A stretch of 21,960 nt of DNA, from the NCBI GenBank assembly GCA_945903555.1, contig CAMDOJ010000009.1:1-21960 (forward strand), in the 5' to 3' direction. The number at the start of each line of letters is the position of its first letter. The first letter of the stretch is position 1. Made by a program: the position numbers and the translations under genes. This DNA is from Chthoniobacter flavus. GTDB taxonomy: Bacteria; Verrucomicrobiota; Verrucomicrobiia; Chthoniobacterales; Terrimicrobiaceae. Below, piece by piece: positions 6,901-14,208 of this stretch. A model generated the notes under the pieces. The model saw only the letters and a program-made list of their open reading frames with translations, made no database searches and had not been told where the DNA came from.

Positions 6901-8658
6901 TTAGGTTCGAGATGATTGCAGCAAAGCGCGCTTTGTTTGAAGAGTCGCTTCTATGGCAGCGAGGGATTGCGTGTTGACGACATCGTTTTTTGTCAACCAA
7001 CCTTTGCGGGCAATACCAACTCCGAAGATGATATCTTGAAGCCCTTCTGTCGTGTGGGCGTCTGGATTGATCGAGCATTTGACGCCTTTTTCACGTGCAA
7101 GCGGCCACCAGCGCCAATCCATATCCAAGCGACGGGGATTTGCATTGAGTTCGATGATAGTTCCCGTCGCGGCAGCAGCATCAATGATGGCGGGAATGTT
7201 GAGTTGATAGGAGTCACGGCTCAGGAGGAGCCTCCCCGTGAGATGCCCGAGCATGGTCACATGGGGATTGGATATAGCTCGAATGATACGCGCCGTCATC
7301 TCTGGGCCGGGCATGGTGAAGGAGGAGTGGACGCTCGCAACCACATAGTCCAGCGAGGCGAGGATCTCATCCGAGAAATCAAGGGAACCATCCTTGAGAA
7401 TGTCGCACTCAATGCCCGCAAAAATCCGAAAATCAGGGTGAAGTTCATTGAGTTCGCGAATTTTTGCAACTTGAGCAGCGAGGCGTTTTTCATCGAGGCC
7501 GTTCGCTTGAAATGAGCTTTTGCTGTGATCCGCGATGCCAATGTAATCGAGGCCGAGTTCCTTTGCGGCTTGGACCATATCCTCAAGCGAGGCTCTGCCA
7601 TCGCTGGCGGTTGTGTGATTATGGAAAGTGCCGCGAAGGTTCGACCATTCGAGGAGGCGCGGAAGTTTGTGTTCCTCCGCCGCCTCGATTTCACCCATAT
7701 TTTCACGAAGTTCGGGTTCCACGGGATCCAGTCCAAGGGCACGGTAGATATCGTTTTCCTCATGGATTTCCGGCAGTGGCTCGAGAAGTTCCTTTCCCTC
7801 TGCGGGGCTGAAGCGGTACTCGTTCAATGACCATCCTCGGGCGAGTGCCCGTGAACGCATGCGAACATTGTGCTCTTTGCTGCCGGTGAAGTAATTCAAG
7901 GCAAACGGAAATTCCTCGCCGCGAACGACGCGAAGATCGCACTGAATGCCGCTTTTGAGGACGACGCTCGATTTGGTTACTCCATTGGCGAGGATCGATT
8001 CGACCAAGGAATGGGTGGTGAAGAAGTTCATCACGCCCTCTGGGTTGCTTGAGGAGACGATGAAATCCAAGTCGCGGACAATTTCCTTTTTGCGTCTAAA
8101 ACTGCCTGCGATCTGTGCGAGATTCACAGAGGGATGGGCACGCAGGTCATCGAGGAGACTCGAGGCGAGCGTGGCTATATCTCCAAATCGGAATGCTCCG
8201 GCAAACTTGCGGATGTGTTCGATGGCCTTGAGAATGTTGGTCGCCGTTTTTTCGCCAAATCCGGGGAGTTCGGCTACGGAACCGCTCTTGCAAGCGCGCT
8301 CGAGCTTGGTGATCGAGTCGATACGTAAGGCATCCCAAAGGGCCTTGATTTTTTTGGCGCCGAGTCCCTGGAGGTCGAACAGCGTGAGGATGTCGGGCGG
8401 GAATTCATCGCGAAGGTTGTCGTAGTAGGCGAGGCGTCCTTTGGTCGCGAGTTCCGTGATTTTTTCGCCGGTGGCTTTGCCAATCCCATCGATGGCGGTG
8501 AGCCGATCTTCGGCGATCAGTGTTTCTAGGGGTTCGGAAAGCGTCTCTAATGCGCGGGCGGCATGAGTGTAGGCGCGGATTTTAAAAGGGTTCTCGCCTT
8601 TGAGTTCCAAGAGGCGGGCGATATTTTCGAAAATGGCAGCGATTTCTTCCTTGTTCAT
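6901..8658 (-). CDS. polX: DNA polymerase/3'-5' exonuclease PolX (family X polymerase with PHP domain)
   Basis: Cytoplasmic repair polymerase, 585 residues, close to the usual bacterial PolX length. The N-terminal 8-kDa and fingers regions contain two helix-hairpin-helix motifs, IDGIGKATGEKI (56-67) and LPGFGEKTATNI (131-142). The polymerase palm carries GSFRRKKE with D196, D198 and the third aspartate D241 (QCDLRVV). The C-terminal PHP domain has FHNHTTASDG (H346, H348, D353), H378, E417, H444, H472 and D533/H535, so both polymerase and nuclease sites look complete. The ATG at 8658 is chosen because it matches the usual PolX start and overlaps the upstream stop as ATGA; 14 extra codons upstream would lie inside the preceding gene. 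No Shine-Dalgarno is visible, which fits translational coupling. Confidence 0.95.
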   Translation of the reverse strand: MNKEEIAAIFENIARLLELKGENPFKIRAYTHAARALETLSEPLETLIAEDRLTAIDGIGKATGEKITELATKGRLAYYDNLRDEFPPDILTLFDLQGLGAKKIKALWDALRIDSITKLERACKSGSVAELPGFGEKTATNILKAIEHIRKFAGAFRFGDIATLASSLLDDLRAHPSVNLAQIAGSFRRKKEIVRDLDFIVSSSNPEGVMNFFTTHSLVESILANGVTKSSVVLKSGIQCDLRVVRGEEFPFALNYFTGSKEHNVRMRSRALARGWSLNEYRFSPAEGKELLEPLPEIHEENDIYRALGLDPVEPELRENMGEIEAAEEHKLPRLLEWSNLRGTFHNHTTASDGRASLEDMVQAAKELGLDYIGIADHSKSSFQANGLDEKRLAAQVAKIRELNELHPDFRIFAGIECDILKDGSLDFSDEILASLDYVVASVHSSFTMPGPEMTARIIRAISNPHVTMLGHLTGRLLLSRDSYQLNIPAIIDAAAATGTIIELNANPRRLDMDWRWWPLAREKGVKCSINPDAHTTEGLQDIIFGVGIARKGWLTKNDVVNTQSLAAIEATLQTKRALLQSSRT

Positions 8659-9422
8659 TTGAGATAGGTTTGGAGTCGGTTGCGCCAGCCTGGGAGCCAC
8701 TGGGCCTCATTGCGGGCGGGGGGAGAGTTTTTAACGCGGCGGGTGAGAATCTCGTCGGCGGCACGTGCAAAGGCGGGCAGTGCAGGGGCTGAGGGGCGCA
8801 TGTTTTCTAAAACCTGCAAAAGCCCCCAGCCTTCACCATTGTACCGTTCCGTGAGATTGATTCCTTCGCCTTTGAAGTTCACGTAGTCCATCAGTGCGTA
8901 AAAACCGAGAGGCTCGGCGGCGACACGTTCAAAGTTCGCGCGAACTTGGGAGGTTTTTGCTGGGCTGGCGGACTGGAGTATTTTTGGGAGAGCGGATTCC
9001 AGTCGCAATGCCGCGTATCGGGCTTGAATGGCTATTGTTTTCGAGAGGAGGTTTCGCAACTGGGTGAGCCGAGGCCCTTCCAGATCTCCCACGAAGGCCG
9101 CCCTAGTTTCCCATGGGCAGGCGCCAAGCATCCATGGAGCAACGTCAGTCCCATTTGATGCCAAATATTTTGCCAAACCCGGCCAACTCTCCTCGAACGG
9201 GCCACGCTTCCCGTGCGGATACCAGATAAAGTGGGCGATTCCGAGGGAGGGGAATGCCTCGCCTTTGTTCCACGAGGTCAGTCCCATAGTAGTGCCAGCA
9301 CATTCATTGGCCCAAATCCGCTTGCCTATTTCGAGCGCTTGCTTATTCGACAGCTTCACGCTCCCAGCCTGAACAGGGAAAAGCGGCATCAAGCAGAGCG
9401 CAAAAAGAAGGATCCATTTCAT
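8655..9422 (-). CDS. Conserved exported protein of unknown function, possibly lysozyme-like
   Basis: A 255-residue protein with a clear signal peptide (about 1-20, MKWILLFALCLMPLFPVQAG), so it is exported. The best-defined part is residues 36-79, with IWANECAG, LTSWNKGEAFPSLG and GIAHFIWYPHG followed by GPFEESWPGL. I recognise this as a recurring pattern in uncharacterised exported bacterial proteins. The E40 region followed by a G-x-x-H segment is faintly reminiscent of lysozyme-fold glycosidases, but this is speculation. The ATG at 9422 is preferred because the signal peptide begins there; the frame is open to 9458. It starts 37 bases after the tadA stop and its TGA overlaps the polX ATG. 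Its neighbours suggest an operon mixing cytoplasmic nucleic-acid enzymes with envelope proteins. Confidence 0.75.
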   Translation of the reverse strand: MKWILLFALCLMPLFPVQAGSVKLSNKQALEIGKRIWANECAGTTMGLTSWNKGEAFPSLGIAHFIWYPHGKRGPFEESWPGLAKYLASNGTDVAPWMLGACPWETRAAFVGDLEGPRLTQLRNLLSKTIAIQARYAALRLESALPKILQSASPAKTSQVRANFERVAAEPLGFYALMDYVNFKGEGINLTERYNGEGWGLLQVLENMRPSAPALPAFARAADEILTRRVKNSPPARNEAQWLPGWRNRLQTYLK

Positions 9423-9459
9423 AGAAAATAAGAATGTCGTTCGAAGCGACAACGCCATT

Positions 9460-9945
9460 TTAATCTTCGCATGTCGGCGGAAGGGCTGTTTGGCGTCTGG
9501 TTCGGAAAAACTCCCGTATCAGGTGAAGGCATTCTTCCGCCATGACGCCGGGTGTGATTTCGCTGCGGTGATTGAGTTGCGGCATTTGTAGGATATTCAA
9601 GAGACCTCCCGCTCCGCCGCCTTTGGCATCTGGGCATCCAAAAATGACCCGTCGCAGACGCGCGTGAACGATCGCGCCAGCGCACATCGGGCAGGGCTCC
9701 TTTGTGACGTAGAGGTCGCAGTCCGTGAGGCGCCAATCCTCGATGGCCGCCTCGGCTTGGGTGATGGCAAGCATTTCGGCATGCGCAGTGGCATCCTTGA
9801 GCATTTCGACTTGGTTCCAAGCACGGGCAATGATCTGGCCTTCGCGTACGATCACGGCTCCCACCGGCACTTCGTCCGCTGCAAAGGCCCTGCGTGCCTG
9901 TCGCAAGGCTTCCTTCATGTAATATTCATCGTTGGCAATTTCCAC
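9460..9945 (-). CDS. tadA: tRNA(adenine34) deaminase TadA
   Basis: Zinc-dependent deaminase that converts adenosine 34 to inosine in the anticodon of tRNA-Arg(ACG). The 161-residue product has the cytidine/deoxycytidylate deaminase fold with VPVGAVIV, the zinc and proton-shuttle motif HAE (H55, E57) and PCPMC (C85, C88). GTG at 9945 is chosen because the residues before the internal methionine (NDEYYMKEAL) align with normal TadA N-termini; ATG at 9918 is the alternative and would cut these off. The frame is open to 10110, but that would overlap rpe on the other strand. Only 22 bases separate this start from the divergent rpe start, so promoter elements must overlap or lie within coding sequence. 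It heads the leftward five-gene run. Confidence 0.93.
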   Translation of the reverse strand: MEIANDEYYMKEALRQARRAFAADEVPVGAVIVREGQIIARAWNQVEMLKDATAHAEMLAITQAEAAIEDWRLTDCDLYVTKEPCPMCAGAIVHARLRRVIFGCPDAKGGGAGGLLNILQMPQLNHRSEITPGVMAEECLHLIREFFRTRRQTALPPTCED

Positions 9946-9967
9946 GTCTATAAGGTATGCCACAGAT

Positions 9968-10624
9968 ATGCTTTCGCGTAAAACCCTCGTTGCTCCCTCG
10001 ATTCTTGCCAGCGACTTTGGTCTGTTGGGCAATGAGGTGGAGCGCATGACTTCCGCGGGCGCGGATTGGATCCATTGCGATGTGATGGATGGGCATTTTG
10101 TGGATAACATCTCCTTTGGTCCGGCGATCGTCGAAGCAGTCTCCCGCTACACCGCTCTGCCGCTGGATGTGCATCTCATGATTGATCATCCCGATCGTTA
10201 TTTAGAGCGGTTCATGCCATTTGCTGCCTCGATTTCTGTTCATTTGGAGGCGGCACACGATGTCTCTAAAACTCTGGCCACTGTGCGAGAGGAAGGGTTG
10301 CTGTCTGGACTTGCTATCAGTCCGCAAACGCCCATAGAAAAAATCAAACCCTTTCTTGGGGCCTTTGATATTTTGGTCATCATGACGGTCAATCCTGGGC
10401 GGGGCGGGCAGGCATTTCTGCCGGATATGCTGCCGAAAATGGCTCAAGCCGCAATTTGGAGATCCCAAGGCGGATACGATTTCGACATCGAAGTGGATGG
10501 CGGTATCAATGCCCTCACGGCCCACGATTCTGTGCAAGCTGGAGCCAACATTCTTGTTGCGGGCACTTCCGTATTCCGAGCCCCCGATGCGGCTATTGCA
10601 ATCAAACAACTGCGTGAAGTTTGA
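9968..10624 (+). CDS. rpe: Ribulose-phosphate 3-epimerase
   Basis: TIM-barrel metalloenzyme that interconverts ribulose 5-phosphate and xylulose 5-phosphate in the pentose phosphate pathway. The 218 residues match the usual length. The N-terminal APSILASDF, the metal and catalytic residues H36, D38 (WIHCDVMDGHF), H69 (LDVHLM) and D177 (IEVDGGI), and the phosphate-binding MTVNPGRGGQ (139-148) are all present. The ATG at 9968 is chosen because the family starts just before LVAPSILASDF; the open frame extends to 9932 but would overlap tadA. A TATAAG-like hexamer at 9949-9954 could be a -10 element giving a very short leader, but there is no well-spaced -35. Confidence 0.96.
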   Translation: MLSRKTLVAPSILASDFGLLGNEVERMTSAGADWIHCDVMDGHFVDNISFGPAIVEAVSRYTALPLDVHLMIDHPDRYLERFMPFAASISVHLEAAHDVSKTLATVREEGLLSGLAISPQTPIEKIKPFLGAFDILVIMTVNPGRGGQAFLPDMLPKMAQAAIWRSQGGYDFDIEVDGGINALTAHDSVQAGANILVAGTSVFRAPDAAIAIKQLREV

Positions 10625-10677
10625 TTTTCGTTAGATCGCAAGATACTGATCCCGAAATTGGCATTCGGAAACGGGGT

Positions 10678-10947
10678 TCACAGTTTCTCCGAGCGGATTT
10701 TTTCTTTTTCGAATTCTCTTTTTTCTTCGAGGCGGAAAATCTCCGAGGCGAGTTGCTGCCGGATCTGGTGCTGTTCATGGGGGGCCGCTTTTAAAATCTG
10801 ATCTTCGAGGAAAATCTTTTTTTCTGCAATGGAGGCACCGATTCGGATATCGACTTCGGCAATGCGTTGCTTCTGCTCCTCGGTGAGCGAGCTTGCCGGC
10901 GACTGTTGTTCCAAGCGACCCATGGCGAGTTCGTAAGCGGATTTCAT
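10678..10947 (-). CDS. Small conserved coiled-coil protein of unknown function
   Basis: An 89-residue, highly charged, Lys/Glu/Gln-rich protein without signal peptide, membrane segment or cysteine. It begins MKSAYELAMGRLEQQ, followed by LTEEQKQRIAEVD and a long predicted helix (about 25-89) with heptad-like spacing. I recognise this N-terminal pattern as a small protein recurring in Verrucomicrobia and other PVC bacteria, with no known function. The ATG at 10947 is the only sensible start; no Shine-Dalgarno is seen. It is convergent with rpe (53 bases between stops) and divergent from the HAD gene, so it appears to be transcribed alone. Confidence 0.75.
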   Translation of the reverse strand: MKSAYELAMGRLEQQSPASSLTEEQKQRIAEVDIRIGASIAEKKIFLEDQILKAAPHEQHQIRQQLASEIFRLEEKREFEKEKIRSEKL

Positions 10948-11023
10948 AATTTTGGAAATTTAACAAATGCCCGCCCTCGGACACAGAAAAAATTGCAGAA
11001 GGCGGGAGGGGAATGTGTAGTGT

Positions 11024-11027
11024 GGAG
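11024..11027 (+). promoter_or_regulatory. Shine-Dalgarno site of the HAD gene
   Basis: GGAG lies 5 bases before the ATG at 11033. It is one of the few well-placed ribosome-binding sites in this window, and it fixes the start of the HAD gene. Confidence 0.6.
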
Positions 11028-11032
11028 TTGGA

Positions 11033-11815
11033 ATGTCCCACATAAGGTTACTGAGCACAGATTTTGACGGCACGCTGATCCAGCACTTTTCCGATGGTCG
11101 CTGCACGACGGACTTCGCAGAGGTCCTCCTCCACCATAAAAAACAGGGTGGTGTATGGGCTGTGAATACCGGTCGGAGCCTCGTGCATGCCGTCGAAGGT
11201 GTCGAAAAATTTCAGTCGCCCGTGCAGCCGGATTTTCTTCTGACTAATGAGCGTGAGATATTTCATCGTTCGCGTGAGGGGAATTGGGTGCCCGAGGCGG
11301 GGTGGAACCAAACATGCTATGCGAGGCATGATGAGCTGTTTGAAAATTCCCAAGGGATTTTCGATTGGCTCCGCTGCCATGTTGATGTGAATTCAGGTAT
11401 CAGTCTTGCAGAAGAAAATGGCCAGATCTGTGGGGTCATCACCGCTACCGAAGCCGATATGTATGCCTTTGTGGAGTTACTGGAAAAGGAAAGCGCGCTG
11501 ATGCCGGACTTTTCCTACCAACGTAATACGATCTACCTTCGGTTTGCCCATCGCGATTATGATAAAGGCTCCACATTGGGAGAGCTTTGTCGGGTCCTTG
11601 GTATCAAGCCTGACGAGGTACTCGCTGCAGGTGACCATTTCAACGATCTGCCGATGCTGGATGGTCGCTTTGCTGCGTATCCATGCTGTCCCTCGAATGC
11701 GATTCCTCAAGTGCGCGACACTGTCCTTGCTGCGGGAGGGCATATCGCTTCGCAACCAGCCGCGAATGGCATTGCGGAATCCTGGCACTTTTTTCATGCG
11801 GAAAGGGCGTTATGA
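11033..11815 (+). CDS. HAD-superfamily hydrolase (Cof-type sugar/small-molecule phosphatase)
   Basis: A 260-residue cytoplasmic phosphatase. The HAD motifs are complete: motif I STDFDGTL with nucleophile D10 and acid/base D12, motif II NTGRS (45-49), motif III K178 (YDKGSTL), and motif IV GDHFNDLPML with D201 and D205. The inserted cap between motifs II and III fits the C2 type of Cof and sucrose-phosphatase-like enzymes. The substrate cannot be read from the sequence. The start has a GGAG site at 11024-11027. Its stop overlaps the ATG of the FAD oxidase as ATGA, so the two are translationally coupled. A phosphatase feeding an alpha-hydroxyacid oxidase would fit a salvage route such as phosphoglycolate to glycolate to glyoxylate; this is inference. 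Confidence 0.88.
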   Translation: MSHIRLLSTDFDGTLIQHFSDGRCTTDFAEVLLHHKKQGGVWAVNTGRSLVHAVEGVEKFQSPVQPDFLLTNEREIFHRSREGNWVPEAGWNQTCYARHDELFENSQGIFDWLRCHVDVNSGISLAEENGQICGVITATEADMYAFVELLEKESALMPDFSYQRNTIYLRFAHRDYDKGSTLGELCRVLGIKPDEVLAAGDHFNDLPMLDGRFAAYPCCPSNAIPQVRDTVLAAGGHIASQPAANGIAESWHFFHAERAL

Positions 11816-13179
11816 GCTCAAAAGCGATTAACAAAATCCGCGCCAAGCTGGGAGCAGCTTCCGTGATGACGGATCCCAGCCCTGAGTATGCCTCGGACAA
11901 ATGGTTCGCGAAAGGGGTTCCTGCTGGGGTGATTTTTCCGTCCAGCACGGAGGAAACAGCTTTTGTGATGCGGGAGGCGGCGCGGGCGGGTATTTCCGTG
12001 ACTCCCCGTGGCGCTGGCTACGGATATGTCGGCGGTTGCACCCCGGTGGAAGGAGGAATTGTGATTTGCATGGATCGCATGAACCGCATTCTCGAGATCA
12101 ATGGGCGGGATTTTGTTGCGGTCGTGCAACCTGGCGTGATCACGGGTCAACTCCAAGAGGCCGTTCGTGCTCAAAATCTTTTTTACCCACCGGATCCGGC
12201 CAGTCTCAAGGATTGTAGTATTGGCGGTAATATCGCGACCAATGCGGGCGGCCCGCGCTGCCTGAAATATGGAGTCACTCGCCACTACATTCTCGGTCTC
12301 ACTGTCGTTCTACCCGATGGCAGTATTGTGACCTGCGGGGGGCGGACTCATAAAAATAAAACCGGCTTCGATCTGGTCGGGCTTTTCACTGGTTCGGAGG
12401 GACTCCTTGGTATCGTGACCGAGGCCAACTTGCGCTTGCTTCCGCTCCCTCCAGCCAGAGCCTCGCTATCGGCGGGATTTTCTTCCATTGAAGTCGCTGC
12501 CGAAGCGATCCAGGCCATTTTTGCGGCAGGCTTTCTTCCCGCCGCCTTGGAGATGGCCGATGCATTCACTCTCAACTCCGCCCGCGCCTACAATCCCAAG
12601 GCCAAATTCCCCCCTGGCGATGCTCAGATCATTCTGGAGTTAGATGGACAGAAGGCGAGCGTGCGCAGCGAGGCTTCCGCATTGGAAAAAATCCTTCAAC
12701 GTTCCGGTGCCCTTGGTGTGCAAAAAGCCACCACAGAGAAGGCCTGTGACGCAATATGGGCCCTTCGTCGTGTTTATTCGCAGTCCTTGAAGGCGACTGG
12801 ACTCAAGAAGCTCAATGAGGACATTGTTGTGCCGCGCGGACGGTTAGTGGATCTGATGAGGTTTGCCGCCCGTCTCCAAAAGAAATCGGGATTTCCAATC
12901 GCTTGTTTCGGCCATGCGGGAGATGGAAATATCCATGTGAACATCATGGTCGGTGACGCAGAAAATCCCAAAGTTCAAAAAAAATCCCGTGCCGCATTGG
13001 ACGAGCTTTTTTCGCAGGTACTGGATTGGAATGGCGCTATCACCGGCGAGCACGGGATTGGCATTGCCAAAAAGCCATGGTGGAAACAAGCCGTTCCTGC
13101 TCCCACTCGCGAACTGCATCGTGTTTTGAAAGAGGCCATCGATCCCAAAAGGATGCTGAACCCAGGGAAATTTGTATAA
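11812..13179 (+). CDS. FAD-linked oxidase, GlcD/D-lactate dehydrogenase type
   Basis: A 455-residue flavoprotein of the vanillyl-alcohol-oxidase/PCMH family that oxidises 2-hydroxy acids. The FAD-binding half has TPRGAGYGYVGG (64-75), QPGVITGQL, and the block from YPPDPASLKDCSIGGNIATN (125-144) to TGSEGLLGIVTE. The C-terminal substrate half has CFGHAGDGNIHVN (365-377), whose His usually binds the active-site metal, and GEHGIG (412-417). This is the layout of GlcD, Dld and D-2-hydroxyglutarate dehydrogenase. No GlcE or iron-sulfur GlcF gene is present, so it may act alone or with distant partners. The ATG at 11812 overlaps the HAD stop (ATGA); an upstream start at 11683 would lie deep in the HAD gene. 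The substrate is not determined. Confidence 0.9.
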   Translation: MSSKAINKIRAKLGAASVMTDPSPEYASDKWFAKGVPAGVIFPSSTEETAFVMREAARAGISVTPRGAGYGYVGGCTPVEGGIVICMDRMNRILEINGRDFVAVVQPGVITGQLQEAVRAQNLFYPPDPASLKDCSIGGNIATNAGGPRCLKYGVTRHYILGLTVVLPDGSIVTCGGRTHKNKTGFDLVGLFTGSEGLLGIVTEANLRLLPLPPARASLSAGFSSIEVAAEAIQAIFAAGFLPAALEMADAFTLNSARAYNPKAKFPPGDAQIILELDGQKASVRSEASALEKILQRSGALGVQKATTEKACDAIWALRRVYSQSLKATGLKKLNEDIVVPRGRLVDLMRFAARLQKKSGFPIACFGHAGDGNIHVNIMVGDAENPKVQKKSRAALDELFSQVLDWNGAITGEHGIGIAKKPWWKQAVPAPTRELHRVLKEAIDPKRMLNPGKFV

Positions 13180-13215
13180 CCCCCCTATTGATGGAGACGC
13201 GTTAACGAGGTCGTT

Positions 13216-14208
13216 TTAGGAAAGAATTTTGATGAACGCCTTTTGGCGTAGTCCATCCATCCAACGTTGCTGGGATTTCATACGTTCTTTTTGCATGAGG
13301 GTATTTTCGATTTCCTCGCGGACTTCTCCGAGTGGTTTTACGGAGGCATTCTTTCGAGCTTCGACGGTCAGAATGTATAAGGAATTTTGGACTTTAATAA
13401 TCGGACTTATTTCTCCGGGTTTGAGAGTAAATGCGGTCTTGGACAATTGTTCATTGAGGGTACTGCGCTCGATCCATCCCCAATCTCCACCGGCATCCCG
13501 AGTGGCTTCATCCTCGGAATACATCTGAGCCATTCGGTCGAACTCGGCACCGGTTTTGAGTTTCTCCCGTATTTCTTCGGCGACTTGGTCTTTATTAGCG
13601 CCGGAGATAATGTCGCCTGAATTTCCTTCGCGCAGCACAATCATTCGCAACTTCACTTGCTCGGGAAGTGTATAAGCAGGGCGGTTTTTGTCGTAGAAGG
13701 ACTGAATTTGATTTGGGGATACCAAAAAGCTCTCTGTCATTTTGGATTGGCGCAGGGCTTGGACAATGATCTTTTCCTTTTCGATTTCCTTGAAGCGGGT
13801 GAGCGTGTAGCCTTGAGCTTGTAGAGTTCGAACGAAGGCCGCGCGATCGCCAGCGAATTCTTCGCGGATAATGCCTTGAACGCGATCATCCACCACATGG
13901 TCTGGGATGTTCGCGCCTTTTTCCTGCATTTTACGGAATTCCTGAATGATCAACTGGCGGTCAACGAGATCTTTGAGCGCAGCAAGTCGCATTTCTTTGA
14001 TTTTATCCGCAAGGTCTGGGCCGTTGTAGCCCTCCCGCATGGCGCGTTCACGGGTCCCAATCAATTCCCGAACCTGGGAAATAGTGATCACCTCGTTGTT
14101 AACGATCGCAGCAACTCCGTCGATGACTTCCGCGCCTTCAGCATGCACATGCCGAAGGGTTAAGGAAGTGGCGAGAATGACGACTAAGGTCAGAACAAAA
14201 CGTCTCAT
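13216..14208 (-). CDS. SurA-like periplasmic peptidyl-prolyl isomerase / chaperone
   Basis: A 330-residue exported protein with a signal peptide (about 1-23, ending HVHA). The N-terminal SurA-type chaperone domain begins with IDGVAAIVNNEVITISQV, followed by helices rich in charged residues (about 50-180). A single parvulin (PpiC) domain covers about 184-285, with GGDWGWIERSTLNEQL and FTLKPGEISPIIK as typical segments. E. coli SurA has two parvulin domains; this protein has one. It would help fold outer-membrane proteins in the periplasm, which implies a Gram-negative envelope. The ATG at 14208 overlaps the mfd stop as ATGA, so translation is probably coupled to mfd. It is the last gene of the regulator-aminotransferase-mfd operon and is convergent with the FAD oxidase gene. 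Confidence 0.88.
   Translation of the reverse strand: MRRFVLTLVVILATSLTLRHVHAEGAEVIDGVAAIVNNEVITISQVRELIGTRERAMREGYNGPDLADKIKEMRLAALKDLVDRQLIIQEFRKMQEKGANIPDHVVDDRVQGIIREEFAGDRAAFVRTLQAQGYTLTRFKEIEKEKIIVQALRQSKMTESFLVSPNQIQSFYDKNRPAYTLPEQVKLRMIVLREGNSGDIISGANKDQVAEEIREKLKTGAEFDRMAQMYSEDEATRDAGGDWGWIERSTLNEQLSKTAFTLKPGEISPIIKVQNSLYILTVEARKNASVKPLGEVREEIENTLMQKERMKSQQRWMDGLRQKAFIKILS

Noticed and set aside
8659..8700. Extending polX upstream by 14 codons
   Set aside because: The extension lies wholly within the preceding gene, does not look like PolX, and would lose the ATGA overlap.
10652..10668. CCGAA/TTCGG hairpin between rpe and the coiled-coil gene, as a terminator
   Set aside because: A 5-bp stem with a 7-base loop and no T-tract; likely chance.
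10970..11006. CCCGCC...GGCGGG inverted repeat upstream of the HAD gene, as an attenuator or operator
   Set aside because: A 6-bp stem with a 25-base loop, with an equally good alternative pairing; too weak to call.
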